In this document: positions 10,046 through 19,738 of the stretch, piece by piece
How the letters are laid out: each line of letters starts with the position of its first letter
Position numbering within the stretch: the stretch's first letter is position 1
NCBI GenBank assembly: GCA_019649035.1
Contig: BMAT01003871.1
Span: 37,200-61,339 of the forward strand
Length of the DNA stretch: 24,140 nucleotides
Source of the DNA: Elysia marginata
Lineage: Eukaryota > Mollusca > Gastropoda > Plakobranchidae
Reading direction: 5' to 3'
Translations under genes and position numbers: made by a program
The notes under the pieces: generated by a model
Seen by the model: the letters and a program-made list of their open reading frames with translations, nothing else
The model's database searches: none
What the model was told of the DNA's origin: nothing

Positions 10046-11651
10046 TTGCGTAAGGACAGGAGAGCGAAACTCCTACACAGAATTTTAGTCTCGCGGTCAG
10101 GATGACGGGTGTCGCAATTTTCAACTTTAAAGAAGTTGCTTTTTTGGGGGAGCATACGAGTTTGTCACAGGCACGTTTTAATATAAAAGAAAAAACTAAA
10201 TGAAAGTCAACCAATCAATTTATCGAACTACCAGCTTTGAAAGACTAGATTCCATTTTCTAAATGTAGAGTGGGATCGAGAATTCAAATCTAGAGTGCTA
10301 GATCTAGCTAGATCTAGAATTAATCTAATCTAGAACTAGATAGATTCTATAGGCTTAGATTCTAGTTTTATTTTAGAATCTAGATCTAGATTTAGACTCT
10401 CCTGGAACAGATCAGTGTGAAAGTTTAGTTAACTCAATAGGAGGCCTACATCTATAAATTCCTCAGGGAAAGACTACCACACAGCTGATAAACTGTGACA
10501 AACTGGTCCTGTGACAAACTGGACACCCCCGCTGTTTTGAATGAGACATTAATTTTCTAAGCTTTCATACGTCAAAAGTTTTATGAAAATTATCGATATT
10601 TTGTGATAAGTTATTAAAAATCTTCTTATAGTAATAGCCCTTTCTGGTCAAGGAGTAAAACAGTTTTAGAAGGCAACATTAAAAGGCAATGCACGCTCTG
10701 CTCAAGCAGGTACTTTTATATTTTATAAACATTTTTTTTTTAAATTTTTAACTAACGCTGCACATTCATGGAGAAAAGGAAAAAAGACATTAATAAACGT
10801 AAAAGTGGATAAAACCCCGCAGAGACTTAATATCTAGCTTGTGTACTAAATATTTTTACAAAGCGCCAATATCAACACCAAAAAGTAGTAACCAAAGTAA
10901 AAAATAATTATGACAAAGCGTGAAATCTGTTAATAAAAACAAAACAACCATGCATTTTTACTGTTGTGCAAACAGCGAAAAATCTGAATATCACATAAAT
11001 TTTTAGATTTTCACGATTATCTTTTGTCTTGCGTCCAGGGGGTTGAGTCGGAAGTCGGAAATTCATGTCTGGAAAAAAAAACGCCGTTCAAATGTCTAGT
11101 CTTTTTCCTTTTTTCTCTGTATTTTAGATTGAACACAAGTTTTCATATCTTTTCACAAATCATTGATAATTTTATGAAAATTTAAAACTCGTGGAAGCTT
11201 AGAAAAATATTTTGTTCAAAATAGCAGCATCTTCAAAACAGGTTAAAATTGCGGCATTCAACTCTTTCACCATAACAGCCAGACATTTTGTTTATTGCGC
11301 CTACAGGCCAGCGTTACGTCAATGCGTGTGAGGTTTGACATGTTTTCACAAAATTTCTGAAGTTTTCTTTCAATACCAAACACTGTGAGCGTTACACAAT
11401 CAATCATTTCCGTTTACCAGTGTCCTTGGCCTCAAAGTAAACTGCCACAGTCCATAGCATATCAACCTACTTCCAGACTAGTTTGGCTGTTTGCATATCT
11501 TTAAAAAAGCCAATCAGACTTAACAATATATGTTTAACCTTATTATCAGCGGTAGTACGGAATTCTAAAGACACTTCATATAATTTTGATTTGGATGGTT
11601 GTGAGAACACGAAATCCTTGGCTGACAAAAAAAGTTAAACCTCACACATGT
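10046..11651. other. No gene seen apart from the TCTAGA block
   Basis: AT-rich non-coding DNA. The 63-codon minus frame 10214-10023 overlaps the Harbinger boundary region and has no recognisable features. Confidence 0.55.
10288..10396. repeat. TCTAGATCTAG palindromic degenerate repeat
   Basis: At least eight TCTAGA, GATCTAG or AATCTAG units sit in about 110 bp. Each is self-complementary, so the whole block can fold in many registers. Shorter TCTAGATCTAGA-like strings recur near 5970 and 23505. Confidence 0.7.
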
Positions 11652-11825
11652 TGGGGGCAGCGTGGCAGATAGGTTAGCGCGCGGCCTACAACACCCTGCA
11701 TAATGGGTTTAAAATGGCCTTTAAATGCACTGGTTTGCTGAGGCATTAGTGGCGCTGCTCTGTGGCGACACAGTTACGTTGAGTAACGAAGCCAAATTTT
11801 CCTAAAGGGATTAATATACTGTATT
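11652..11825 (+). repeat. tRNA-derived SINE, family 2 (plus copy)
   Basis: The box A consensus TGGCAGATAGG is at 11663-11673 and is followed by ttagcgcgcggcc. The B-box region (gggtttaaaatgg) is decayed. The body ggcgctgctctgtggcgaca, cagttacgttgagtaacgaa and gccaaattttcctaaaggga matches the minus copy at 6.8-7.0 kb almost base for base. This copy is older or more diverged at its promoter, hence probably inactive. Confidence 0.72.
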
Positions 11826-13478
11826 AAAAAGTTGCTTTATTATTTTTAGAATAACTTGTGAATTAGGATATACATATCAAAATGTTGCTGTCAGCAATCT
11901 AGCAGAACATGTTTTATTCATTTTATTATTTTTTTCCCTTTCGATGTGTGTGAGGATGTGGGCGGGGTTCCTGTTACCAAGTATGAGTTGTTTTTTTTTT
12001 TGCTCGAGAAGCAAATTCGTTAAAACTGGCTTGAAATTACACGCATAACGTGATTGTTACATGAGGTTTCATCTAAGTTAGTAAGAAGATCCGGCTCGAA
12101 TTTTATATGTTTTTAACGACAATTAGGCCTACATCAAGTAACACCAAGCACATGAAACGATAAGTAGGTTAATAGGTCAAAACAGCCATGCGCATGCGTG
12201 ACACTGTGACCCCCAGACGTGTCTTATAATCTTCACACAGAAACGTCACAGAAAAGCTACAATTACTAACTTTGTCTGAAAGCACGAAGACAAAGAAGCG
12301 GTCTTGTTAAGGGGTAATAATACCACATCATATCACTACAAAGGCTAAGTTCGACAAAAATTTCCGGTATCCAAAATCATGTTTAATATACACCAATACA
12401 ATGAGCAGAACTTTTAAACATATTTCAAAGATGACGCATTATTAGTTTCATCTTTCTAAGTTATTCCAAATTTTGAATTTAAAGTTCATTGAATAAACGA
12501 ATGAAGTGTAGTGTTTCTTTTGCATCTGCACGTGAAAATATTCAAACCGCCTTCTCGGATGTAATGCCAGAGAACATAAAAAAATCTGATGCTAAAAAAT
12601 CATCAAATTTGTAAAGAATTTTTTTTTTGCTGCTGAATTAGGTCATCTCACACCCAGTTAGATATTCAAGACTCGGCAGTTAGAGTTTTCCTGATTTATC
12701 GACATACAACACGGCTGTAATTCTAGCAACAAATTTATTTGTCTTACAATAAGTCCAAATGAGTCATAAGTCGAAAGTAGAAGGTAGTGAGATATTGGTA
12801 TCACAGAAAATCATATTTTCTCTTCTTTCAAATACAACAAACAGGAAAGCTTTATCATGCTTCTGTATGAAGTTATAGGCGTTTGAGGTCGACATGGTTA
12901 GGACTTGTGAAATTTCAGAAACAATTTTTTGGCCTCTTTTTGGCACCTTTGAGTTGATAGGAAAATCATTGAACAAACATCCATCTTAATTCCAATAGAA
13001 TAGAGAGGACAAGTTATTTAACTTCATGTTTTAATTAATAGAAAAGAGATTAATTGATGCATAATATCATTGTATTGATTTTAATAACGTAACCCCTTAT
13101 TATGATATGTTTTATTTTTCCTTTGAATCCCTTCGTATATGAGGGTACAACATTTAATGTTTGATAAAATTAAACTTTTCAAGCTTCGCAGGTTTCCTAT
13201 TTTCAAGATGTAACGCTCAAGTTCACATTATTTTGTATTATCACAAACAGAAGAATAGAACGTGTTAGTCTTTCTTTCTTTTCTGCGTAAGAAGCCTAAT
13301 CCTTTGCGCAATAAAAACCTACATATTAGTAACAGAATACCTAAGTAAAGTCTATTCTTTCGACGCGGTTACCATAATAGTGTGAAGTTTGATTGAACAC
13401 CAGACAGCTGGTTTTATGCTTAGATTAGACAGCAATTCTTGGTGGAGCACACTGGCCGATGGATAACCCCTGGAATCG

Positions 13479-13486
13479 TGACGTCA
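13479..13486. promoter_or_regulatory. Perfect CRE-like octamer TGACGTCA
   Basis: The full palindromic cAMP-response element octamer lies within a locally GC-richer stretch (13440-13560), about 1.5 kb upstream of the first coding exon. A link to that gene is speculation; an 8-mer can occur by chance. Confidence 0.25.
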
Positions 13487-13872
13487 GCAGACATGCTCCT
13501 ACGTGCGTCACATGGGTCGCGGTGACATTTGGGAATATCCGATTTTTTGCGCTCGTCAGCAAATTAACTTCTCGTCTCCAAATATTGGTTGTCAATCCAC
13601 ATAATTAGGTATCAGTGTCATGAAAAAACAACAACAACAAACAACCAAACTACCTATTTTGTGGAGAATTTTTAGATGCCCTAGAATGTTTTTTTTTTAA
13701 TAAAGGTAATGCAGAATTGAAGAAGACAGTTAAATAGCTTGAAATTTAGATCTTCAGCTATTTTTCACTTCTCTAAATTATTCACGTGCTATATTTCTAA
13801 TAACGTAAAGGTGGTGATAGTTACAAACATCTTAGTTTCTGCACCTATTTTGATAAAGAGTTTTAAAAAGCT

Positions 13873-13897
13873 AAAAAAAAAAAAAAAGAAAAAATCA
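13873..13897. repeat. Poly(A) tract
   Basis: About 15 A, one G and 6 A lie in otherwise AT-rich DNA. A short (TA)n run follows at about 13959-13970. Confidence 0.8.
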
Positions 13898-14792
13898 CTA
13901 TGCACCTCTCCTAGCCTGAAAACAAAAAAGGATGTTGAAGTTTTTTTGTTGCGGGTATTATATATATATATTTATTTCAACTGAAAATCTGTGGAAATGG
14001 GATAATAAAAGAGAAATGTTGTTTCTTTTGAAATATTTGTCCTCTTAAAATGATGCAAATGCACTATTGTCCACGGCAAAACTACTTTTTGAATGTAGAA
14101 TCACACCCAATGGAATAATATAGGCTTTTCCGGTTGGGTTATAGGCCTACTGTTTACCTCAAGGCAGTTCTACTTTTCTTAAATCTGTTAAACATATAAC
14201 TATCTTTACTTTTAAATTACACTTCATCATTCATACCACGATGGCTCCGGTCAAAAGATGTCATATCTTCACTTTCCAAAGTTGTAAGAAAATTACAACA
14301 AAATTTTGACAAGTCATAGAAAGCTATTAAAAAAAATTTTTATCAGGACCAATACCTCGCTATTGAAAAAAAAAGTGGCTTAGATATTATCTTGAGGTTA
14401 AAAAGCTAGTAAAAATAGACTTACTGATGTAGATAACTTGGAAATGCCAAAAAGTGGAGATATCCACGAGTTTCACGCAACTATCGGTCATTCATCTCAC
14501 GACTTCAGTCCAAATTGAATCGGTCGTCGGAAATTTTAATTTAGAGAAAGGCTTTTTATATCATTTTTCCTCATTCTTCCACCTATTTTAAATGAAATGA
14601 GCTTTTGATATCTTTCAATAGTGTTTTAATAATTTTATACATTTTTTTTTAAATTTTGGATGCTCATATAAATATATTGTGCAAAATATCAACGCTTTGT
14701 TTATGTTATGTGAACATCGCAACATTCAAATTATTTGTATTAATATGCAAAACACTTTAACTAATTTGTATAATACCTCTTTTTTATTGCAG

Positions 14793-14979
14793 TGCGACGG
14801 ACAGCCAATTTCATAACTGTGTACATGTACCAACTACCATTGTGACCTTCTCGTTAATCAAAGTCACGTCCATGTATTATCATTTTCAATCCAACAGAAC
14901 ATTGGCTGGGGAAAAATACTGAACATCAAATCTTAGTGGTCAAGATCTGGGCATCGTCCAGCTGAGGCCAGGCTGCAGC
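14793..14979 (+). promoter_or_regulatory. Candidate 5' UTR of the repeat-protein gene
   Basis: A pyrimidine-rich tract ending ttttttattgcag at 14792 looks like a splice acceptor, so the coding exon may be preceded by an untranslated exon outside what I can define. The leader contains two short upstream ATG frames, at 14824 (6 codons) and 14872 (16 codons), both closed before 14980. Alternatively transcription may start without splicing from the TATAAATA-like string at 14667-14674, which in such AT-rich DNA carries little weight. Confidence 0.35.
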
Positions 14980-15123
14980 ATGCGGAGAACTGCGTCATTT
15001 TTCCTCCTGGTGTCCTCTGTCTTAATCCTTACTCACGGCGCCAGGTCACAGCATCTAATGAGCACCGCCCAACAGGTTCCAGGTCTTACCGAGGATTTGG
15101 CCAGGCATCTCTACCTCAGCAAG
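14980..15123 (+). CDS. Exon 1 of hendecad-repeat protein gene: signal peptide exon
   Basis: This 48-codon first coding exon starts at an ATG with A at -3. The N-terminus reads MRRTASFFLLVSSVLILTHG: two arginines, then a hydrophobic core of about 14 residues, the classic layout of a cleavable signal peptide. ARS before Q24 is a plausible signal peptidase site. The rest (to HLYLSK) is mildly hydrophilic. Reading on past 15123 meets a TGA after five codons, so the exon must end nearby; AAG followed by gtttgg is the proposed donor, weaker than consensus. It ends in phase 0, and exon 2 starts in phase 0. The block is clearly more GC-rich than its AT-rich flanks. Alternative donors inside the exon (for example at CAGGTTCC) cannot be excluded. 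No family is recognised. Confidence 0.72.
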
Positions 15124-15177
15124 GTTTGGATAGTTACATGACTGCTCTATGTAATGATCATTTCACAGACGCCTATG

Positions 15178-15225
15178 CTAATAATAATGATAATAATAAT
15201 AATAATAATAGTAATTATAATAATG
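15178..15225. repeat. (AAT)n microsatellite
   Basis: taataataatgataataata and continuing AAT units form the tail of the antisense LINE in intron 1. The small Asn-rich plus frame here is the microsatellite. Confidence 0.85.
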
Positions 15226-15890
15226 TATTTATTATAGCGCCTAAAATCCACAGAAAAGTGCTCGATGGCGCTTTAACATATAATTATAAACACAAAAGTT
15301 TGTGTACATGGTGTAGTATTATACATCTTTAGAAAAAATAACAACAAACATTAAGTACATACTAGTTAAAAAGGTATAACGAGAAATAGTTCTAATTATT
15401 GCTGATCTGAAAATTAAAGGCAACAAAAATCTAGTGATAAGCTTTTCTGTACATTTCTGTTTTAAGGTGGGATTTAAATGACGTATAAGTAAAACACTTT
15501 GTTTGTTCCAGTATACAAGCTGTTCCAAAGCTTAGGGGCATAGAAAAAGAAAGAACGCTCTTCAAATTTTGATTTAGATAGGTGCTCAGTTAAAAGTTTT
15601 CATTTGCTGATCTTAAAACTCTGTTGGGTGTGTAAGCCTCGATGAGGTCGTTAAGATAGGAGGAAGCCAGTCCATTAAGACATTTAAAAATATAGCAGGC
15701 GGTTTTAAAATCTATTCTATACTTAATAGGCAGCCAGTGAAGATCTTTTAAAAATGCCATACGAAGTAACGATGACGGACCGGTTAAAAGGTTGTAATCC
15801 GGTTTTTTCTGGTTCCACATAGTGACGCACACATGTGAAAGTTGTAAGCCTCCGTAATGAACATGTCTAGCAGTGAGAAGCAAACAAATT
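15178..15890 (-). mobile_element. 5'-truncated LINE (CR1/L2-like) with (ATT)n tail
   Basis: On the minus strand the frame 15883-15590 reads LLRMAFLKDLHWLPIKYRID, then FKTACYIFKCLNGLASSYLN, then DLIEAYTPNRVLRSANEN. This is the region downstream of the reverse transcriptase fingers/palm typical of many animal non-LTR elements (LHWLP..RI.FK...KCLNGLAP.YL.DL). A frameshifted continuation around 15560-15520 carries APKLWNSL. The 3' end (ggcgctataataaatacatt) runs into an (ATT)n tail at 15178-15225. The element lies antisense in intron 1, is truncated and is inactive. Confidence 0.75.
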
Positions 15891-16580
15891 TGTGCATATT
15901 AGCGTTTTAACAGGGCATATGTTATTTGTTATTTGGACTTTTTAGTAAAATTAAAACGGAGTCTTTCTCATCATACGTGGGCCGGTCCTCTCAAATTTTA
16001 TAAAAAGATATATTTCTGTCATCTACTCACGAAGTAGTGTCCGGCCTACATAGCAGTGTCTAGGTGTAGATGATATTTAGGTTCATAATCTTTTTAAGTC
16101 AGTTAAGAAACCGTGCTTGACTTCAGTATGACATACGCATTGTCCGAAAAGACCAATGCTCGCTACTTTTGATACGTGTGTGAGGCTCGCTTAAACTCGC
16201 ATTTTATTCTCTTTATGAAGCCCGAGATCTTTAAGTAGCGTAAATAGAGTTAATCTTTCCTTAGTCGAAGTTACTCAAATGGCATATTAATTAATTAATA
16301 AACAACAAACCTTTGCACTAAATAGTTTTATTTTAAGTCTTACGTGGTTTAACATAGTTAGGAGAGGCGTTTCTTTTCGTGTAGATAAAACATAAGACAA
16401 CATCTTTTCTTGTTTGTTTGTTTTTTTTTGTAATATAAAGTGTCTAAAGCATACCTAGGCTTATATTATTTTCAAGTTGTAGTTAACGCTAAAAAATTAT
16501 CGCAGCCGATTGCGCATTATAGACATGCACTGATAAAGATCTGTAAATTTTTTTTTTGTTAAAATTATCCTCTTTTACAG

Positions 16581-19500
16581 CAGATTCAAGAATACCAATG
16601 TAAGGCTGGCGACCTCATCGGTTATGAACATAGAGAGAGTCAAAGCTCGTCTCAAAACCCGTCGGAAATACAGGACGTAAAAATGCAGCCAGTGAGCATA
16701 ATACGAGACAAGGATATAATCTATCAAGAGAAAAGAAGGCAAAATTTTGAAAGACCTGAATCGGAAAGGAAAGATCAAACAAACAAACAAGAAATGGAAA
16801 GGAGGCAAGAACTAGACATACAAGAGAGAGAAAATATGCATAGAAGAGATGGACAAAAGATAGAGAGGAGAGAAAATTCTGACAGACAAGTGAGAACAAG
16901 AAGGCAAAATACCAACAGACAAGAGAAAGAAAGAATGCAATGTACCTACAAACGTGAGAGAGAAAGAAGGCACAATGCTAACAATCAAAAGAGAAAAAGA
17001 AGGATGAGCACTGAAAGACAAGTGAGAGAAAGACGACAGAATACTGAGAGGGAAGAGAGGGAAAGACGGCAGAGTATTGATAGACATGAGAGGGAAAGAC
17101 GGCAGAGTACTGATAGACAAGAGAGCGAAAGACAGAGTACTTACAGACAAGAGAGGCAAAGACAGAGTACTGCCAGGCAAGAGAGGGAAAGACACAGTAC
17201 TGACAGGCAAGAGAGGGAAAGACGGCAGAGCACTGACAGACAAGAAAGAGAAAGACGACAGAGTGCTGATAGACAAGAGAGGGAAAGACAGAGTACCGAC
17301 AGACAGGAGAGGGAAAGAAGACAGAGTACTTACAGACAGGAGAGGGAAAGACGGCAGAGTACTGAAAGACAAGAGAGGGAAAGACAGAGTACTGACAGAC
17401 AAGAGGGGGGCAGAAGGCAGAGTACTGACAGACAAGAGAGGGACAGACGGCAGAGTACTGACAGACAAGAGAGGAAAAGACGGCAGAGTACTGAAAGGAA
17501 AGACAGGGAAAGACAGAGTACTGACAGGCAAGAGAGGGAAAGGCAGAGTACTGACAGACAAGAGAGGGAAAGACGGCAGAGTATTGACAGACAAGAGAGG
17601 GAAAGACAGAGTACCGAAAGACAAGAGAGGGACAGACGGCAGAGTACTGACAGACAAGAGAGGGAAAGACGGCAGAGTACTGAAAGGGAAGACAGGGAAG
17701 GACAGAATACTGAGAGGCAAGAAAGGGAAAGACAGAGTACTGACAGACAAGAGAGGGAAAGACAGAGTACTGATAGACAAGAGAGGGAAAGATGGCAGAG
17801 TACTGACAGACTAGAGAGGGAAATACAGAGTATTGACAGGGAAAAGAGGGAAAGACGGCAGAGTACTGAAAGACTAGAGAGGGAAAGACTGCGGAATACT
17901 GACATACAAAAAAGGGAAGGACGGCGGAATACTGACAGACAAGAGAGGGGAAGACAGAATACTGAGAGACAAGAAAGGGAAAGACAGAGTACTGACAGGG
18001 AAGAGAGGGAAAGACGGCAGAGTACTGATAGACAAGAGAGGGAAAGAAGACAGAGTACTGACAGACAAGAGAGGGAAAGACAGAGTACTGATAGACAAGA
18101 GAAGGAAAGGCGGCAGAGTATTGAAAGGGAAAACAGGGAAAGACGGCAGAGTACCGACAGACAAGGGACAGAACTGAAACCTGTTGCTGATAGACGCGAT
18201 ATGGAAAGAAGGCATGGTGGTGATAGATGGCATATCCAAAGAACACAGAAAACCAACAGACAAGAAATGAAAAGAAGGCATAGTGCTGATAGATGGGACA
18301 TGGAAAGAAGGCATGGTGCTGATGGACGGGAAATGGAAAGAAGGCAGAGAACAAATAAAGAAGAAAAGGAAAGAGAGAATTGTGCTGATAGACGGGACGT
18401 GGAAAGAAGACATGGCGCTAGTGAACGGGAAATGGAAAGAAGGCATGGGGTTGATGGACGGGACGTGGAGAGAAGGCATGGGGTTGATGGACGGGACTTG
18501 GAAAGAAGACATGGTGCTGAAAGACAAGAAAGCGAAAGAAGGCATGGTGGTGATGCACGGAACGTGGAAAGAAGGCATGGTGCTGATAGACGGGACGTGG
18601 AAAGAAGGCATGGTGCTCATGTACGAGATACTGAAAGAAAGGAGACTGTTGACAAAGAAGAAATCCCAAGAACACAACGCAGTGAAAGAAGACACGGGAA
18701 TGACGGAAGAAACATAGGAAGCAAACACATCTCTACTCGGCAAGAAATATATAAAACGCGGGGCACTGTCAGAGAAGAAATTGAAAGAAAGATGGAGGCC
18801 AATAGACATGACATAAGAAAAACGAAGAGTATGGATATACAAAAGTTGGACAGTAGGAAAGGTGCCGGGAGACATGAAATTGTTAAAACACGAAGCACTG
18901 ACAGAGAAGAAATTCAAATAAGTAAGGTTTCTAATAGACTACAAAGCGGAAGAAGACAGCATCAGTTTATGAAAGAAATTGATCAAAGGCAGACTACGGA
19001 CAGACATGAAACGGACAGGAGGCAAGCTAGCGAGAGGCGAGATATGGACAGGAGTCGTGGGTATGAGAGGAGAGAAGTGAATGGAAGAAAAATATCTGAG
19101 AGGCGAGAAATGGATGGGAGACACGGATTTCAGAGACGCGAAATGAATGGTAGAGAGGGATCTGAGAGGCGAGAAATGGATATGAGACAGGGGTCTGAGA
19201 GAAGAGATATGGATGTGAGACAGGGATCCCAGAGAAGAGTAATGGATGTGAGACAGGGATCTCAAAGACGAGAAATGGATGGGAGACAGGGATCCGAGAG
19301 ACGAGAAATGGATGGGAGACAGGAATCTCAGAGAAGAGTAATGGGTGTGAGACAGGGATCTGAGAGAAGAGATATGGATATGAGTCAGGGATCCGAGAGA
19401 CGAGAAATGGATGGGAGACAGGTATCCGAGAGACTAGAAACATACACGAGACAGGGGTCAAAGAGGCAAGAAATAGACAGAAGACAGGGTTCCAATAGAC

Positions 19501-19738
19501 ATAATACTATTAACTGGGCAATGGATAGAGAATTAAGATACAGCAGCACAGCACGCAAAATACACAGAAGGCAGGATGCGACTATGCAAGAAATGGAACA
19601 AAGGCAAATGACCAACATTCTCAAAACTAAGATGGGGCAAAACTTTAACAGAGCATCGGCTACGGCAAAGGAAGGGCTGCTGAGGGAATTCACTCAAGAG
19701 GGTATACTGCCAACGTTCTCTGAAAAGCCAAAGTCATG
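16581..19738 (+). CDS. Exon 2: giant 11-residue tandem-repeat (R/E/Q/D-rich) domain of a predicted secreted protein
   Basis: The uninterrupted frame contains an internal ATG at 16683 and runs to a TAA at 19740-19742. It also reads open back to the acceptor tcctcttttacag ending at 16580; an in-frame TAA lies just upstream at 16560. Joined to exon 1 in phase 0 it adds 34 codons before M16683. Residues 16-941 counted from that Met divide by hand into 85 consecutive repeat units: 69 of 11 residues, 15 of 10 and one of 17. The consensus is [RM][ED]xR[QH][SG][TAS][DE]R[QR][ED]. It is followed by a non-repetitive 78-residue tail that contains KTKMGQNFNRASATAKEG. The array is almost free of Cys, Pro and aromatics and is mildly basic, so it should be helical or disordered. 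I know of no named family; trichohyalin-like or LEA-like resemblance is compositional only. The donor ATG|GTAAGT at 19739 suggests splicing to exon 3. Confidence 0.85.
16728..18167 (+). repeat. Repeat block A: 30/33-bp coding repeats, RERRQSTDRQE type
   Basis: Units 1-45 of the array. Units 1-9 (to about 17024) are diverged copies such as EKRRQNFERPE and MERRQELDIQE. From 17025 the units are near-identical RERRQSTDRQE (33 bp) or RERQSTDRQE (30 bp, 15 units). Near-identity at the DNA level points to recent expansion and homogenisation. Length variants differ by one whole codon, lost from the agacggcag string, so the frame is kept. Confidence 0.9.
18168..18662 (+). repeat. Repeat block B: VERRHGADRRD-type 33-bp repeats
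   Basis: Units 46-60, all exactly 11 residues, directly continue the register of block A. Compared with block A most positions differ by single-base codon changes: AGG to ATG (R to M), CAG to CAT (Q to H), AGT to GGT (S to G), ACT to GCT (T to A). This block is therefore best read as a diverged daughter of the same unit. It is rich in His-Gly pairs after a dibasic RR. Confidence 0.85.
18663..19043 (+). repeat. Diverged linker repeats between blocks B and C
   Basis: Unit 61 is irregular (17 residues, including SERRHGNDGRN). Units 62-71 are strongly diverged 11-mers such as IYKTRGTVREE, IERKMEANRHD and IVKTRSTDREE. They still keep the period, with I/L at position 1 in most units. They probably represent the oldest, least homogenised part of the array, like units 1-9 at the other end. 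Confidence 0.7.
19044..19505 (+). repeat. Repeat block C: MDGRQGSERRE-type 33-bp repeats
   Basis: Units 72-85 are fourteen 11-mers, most with Met at position 1 and the core RQGSERRE or RQGSQRRE. The DNA is similar from unit to unit (atggatgggagacaggga...), indicating its own round of homogenisation distinct from blocks A and B. Confidence 0.85.

Larger units (their letters stand above)
11826..14792. other. No gene seen; upstream flank of the repeat-protein gene
   Basis: Mostly AT-rich with homopolymer runs. A 70-codon minus frame (12976-12764) and an 81-codon plus frame (13739-13984, crossing a poly-A tract) have no recognised domain. A non-coding first exon of the downstream gene may lie here but cannot be placed. 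Confidence 0.5.
15124..16580 (+). other. Intron 1 of the repeat-protein gene
   Basis: This 1,457-bp intron is proposed from the donor AAG|gtttgg to the acceptor ttttacag. It holds an (AAT)n tract near 15178-15225 and a 5'-truncated LINE 3' end on the minus strand up to about 15890. From about 15900 to the acceptor it is AT-rich with no coding signal that I can see. The acceptor could also be three bases later (cag|attcaag), which would drop one Gln and keep the frame. Confidence 0.6.

Noticed and set aside
12764-12976. 70-codon minus frame with a somewhat protein-like composition
   Set aside because: No recognisable motif and no neighbouring exon candidates; too short to call.
17077-17814. 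245-codon plus-strand frame giving Lys/Arg/Asp-rich repeats
   Set aside because: It is the shifted reading of block A; its ends coincide with repeat variants rather than with splice sites or a start context. It shares the DNA of exon 2.
18283-18717. 144-codon plus-strand frame with DGTWKEGMVL repeats
   Set aside because: Shifted reading of block B, open for the same periodicity reason.
16812-19693. Long antisense open frames over the repeat array (322, 458, 323, 347 codons and others)
   Set aside because: The repeats are multiples of 3 bp and stop-free in several frames, so an open frame in one unit stays open in all. The products are Ser/Leu/Phe/Cys simple repeats without flanking splice logic, while the plus frame has signal peptide and phase support.
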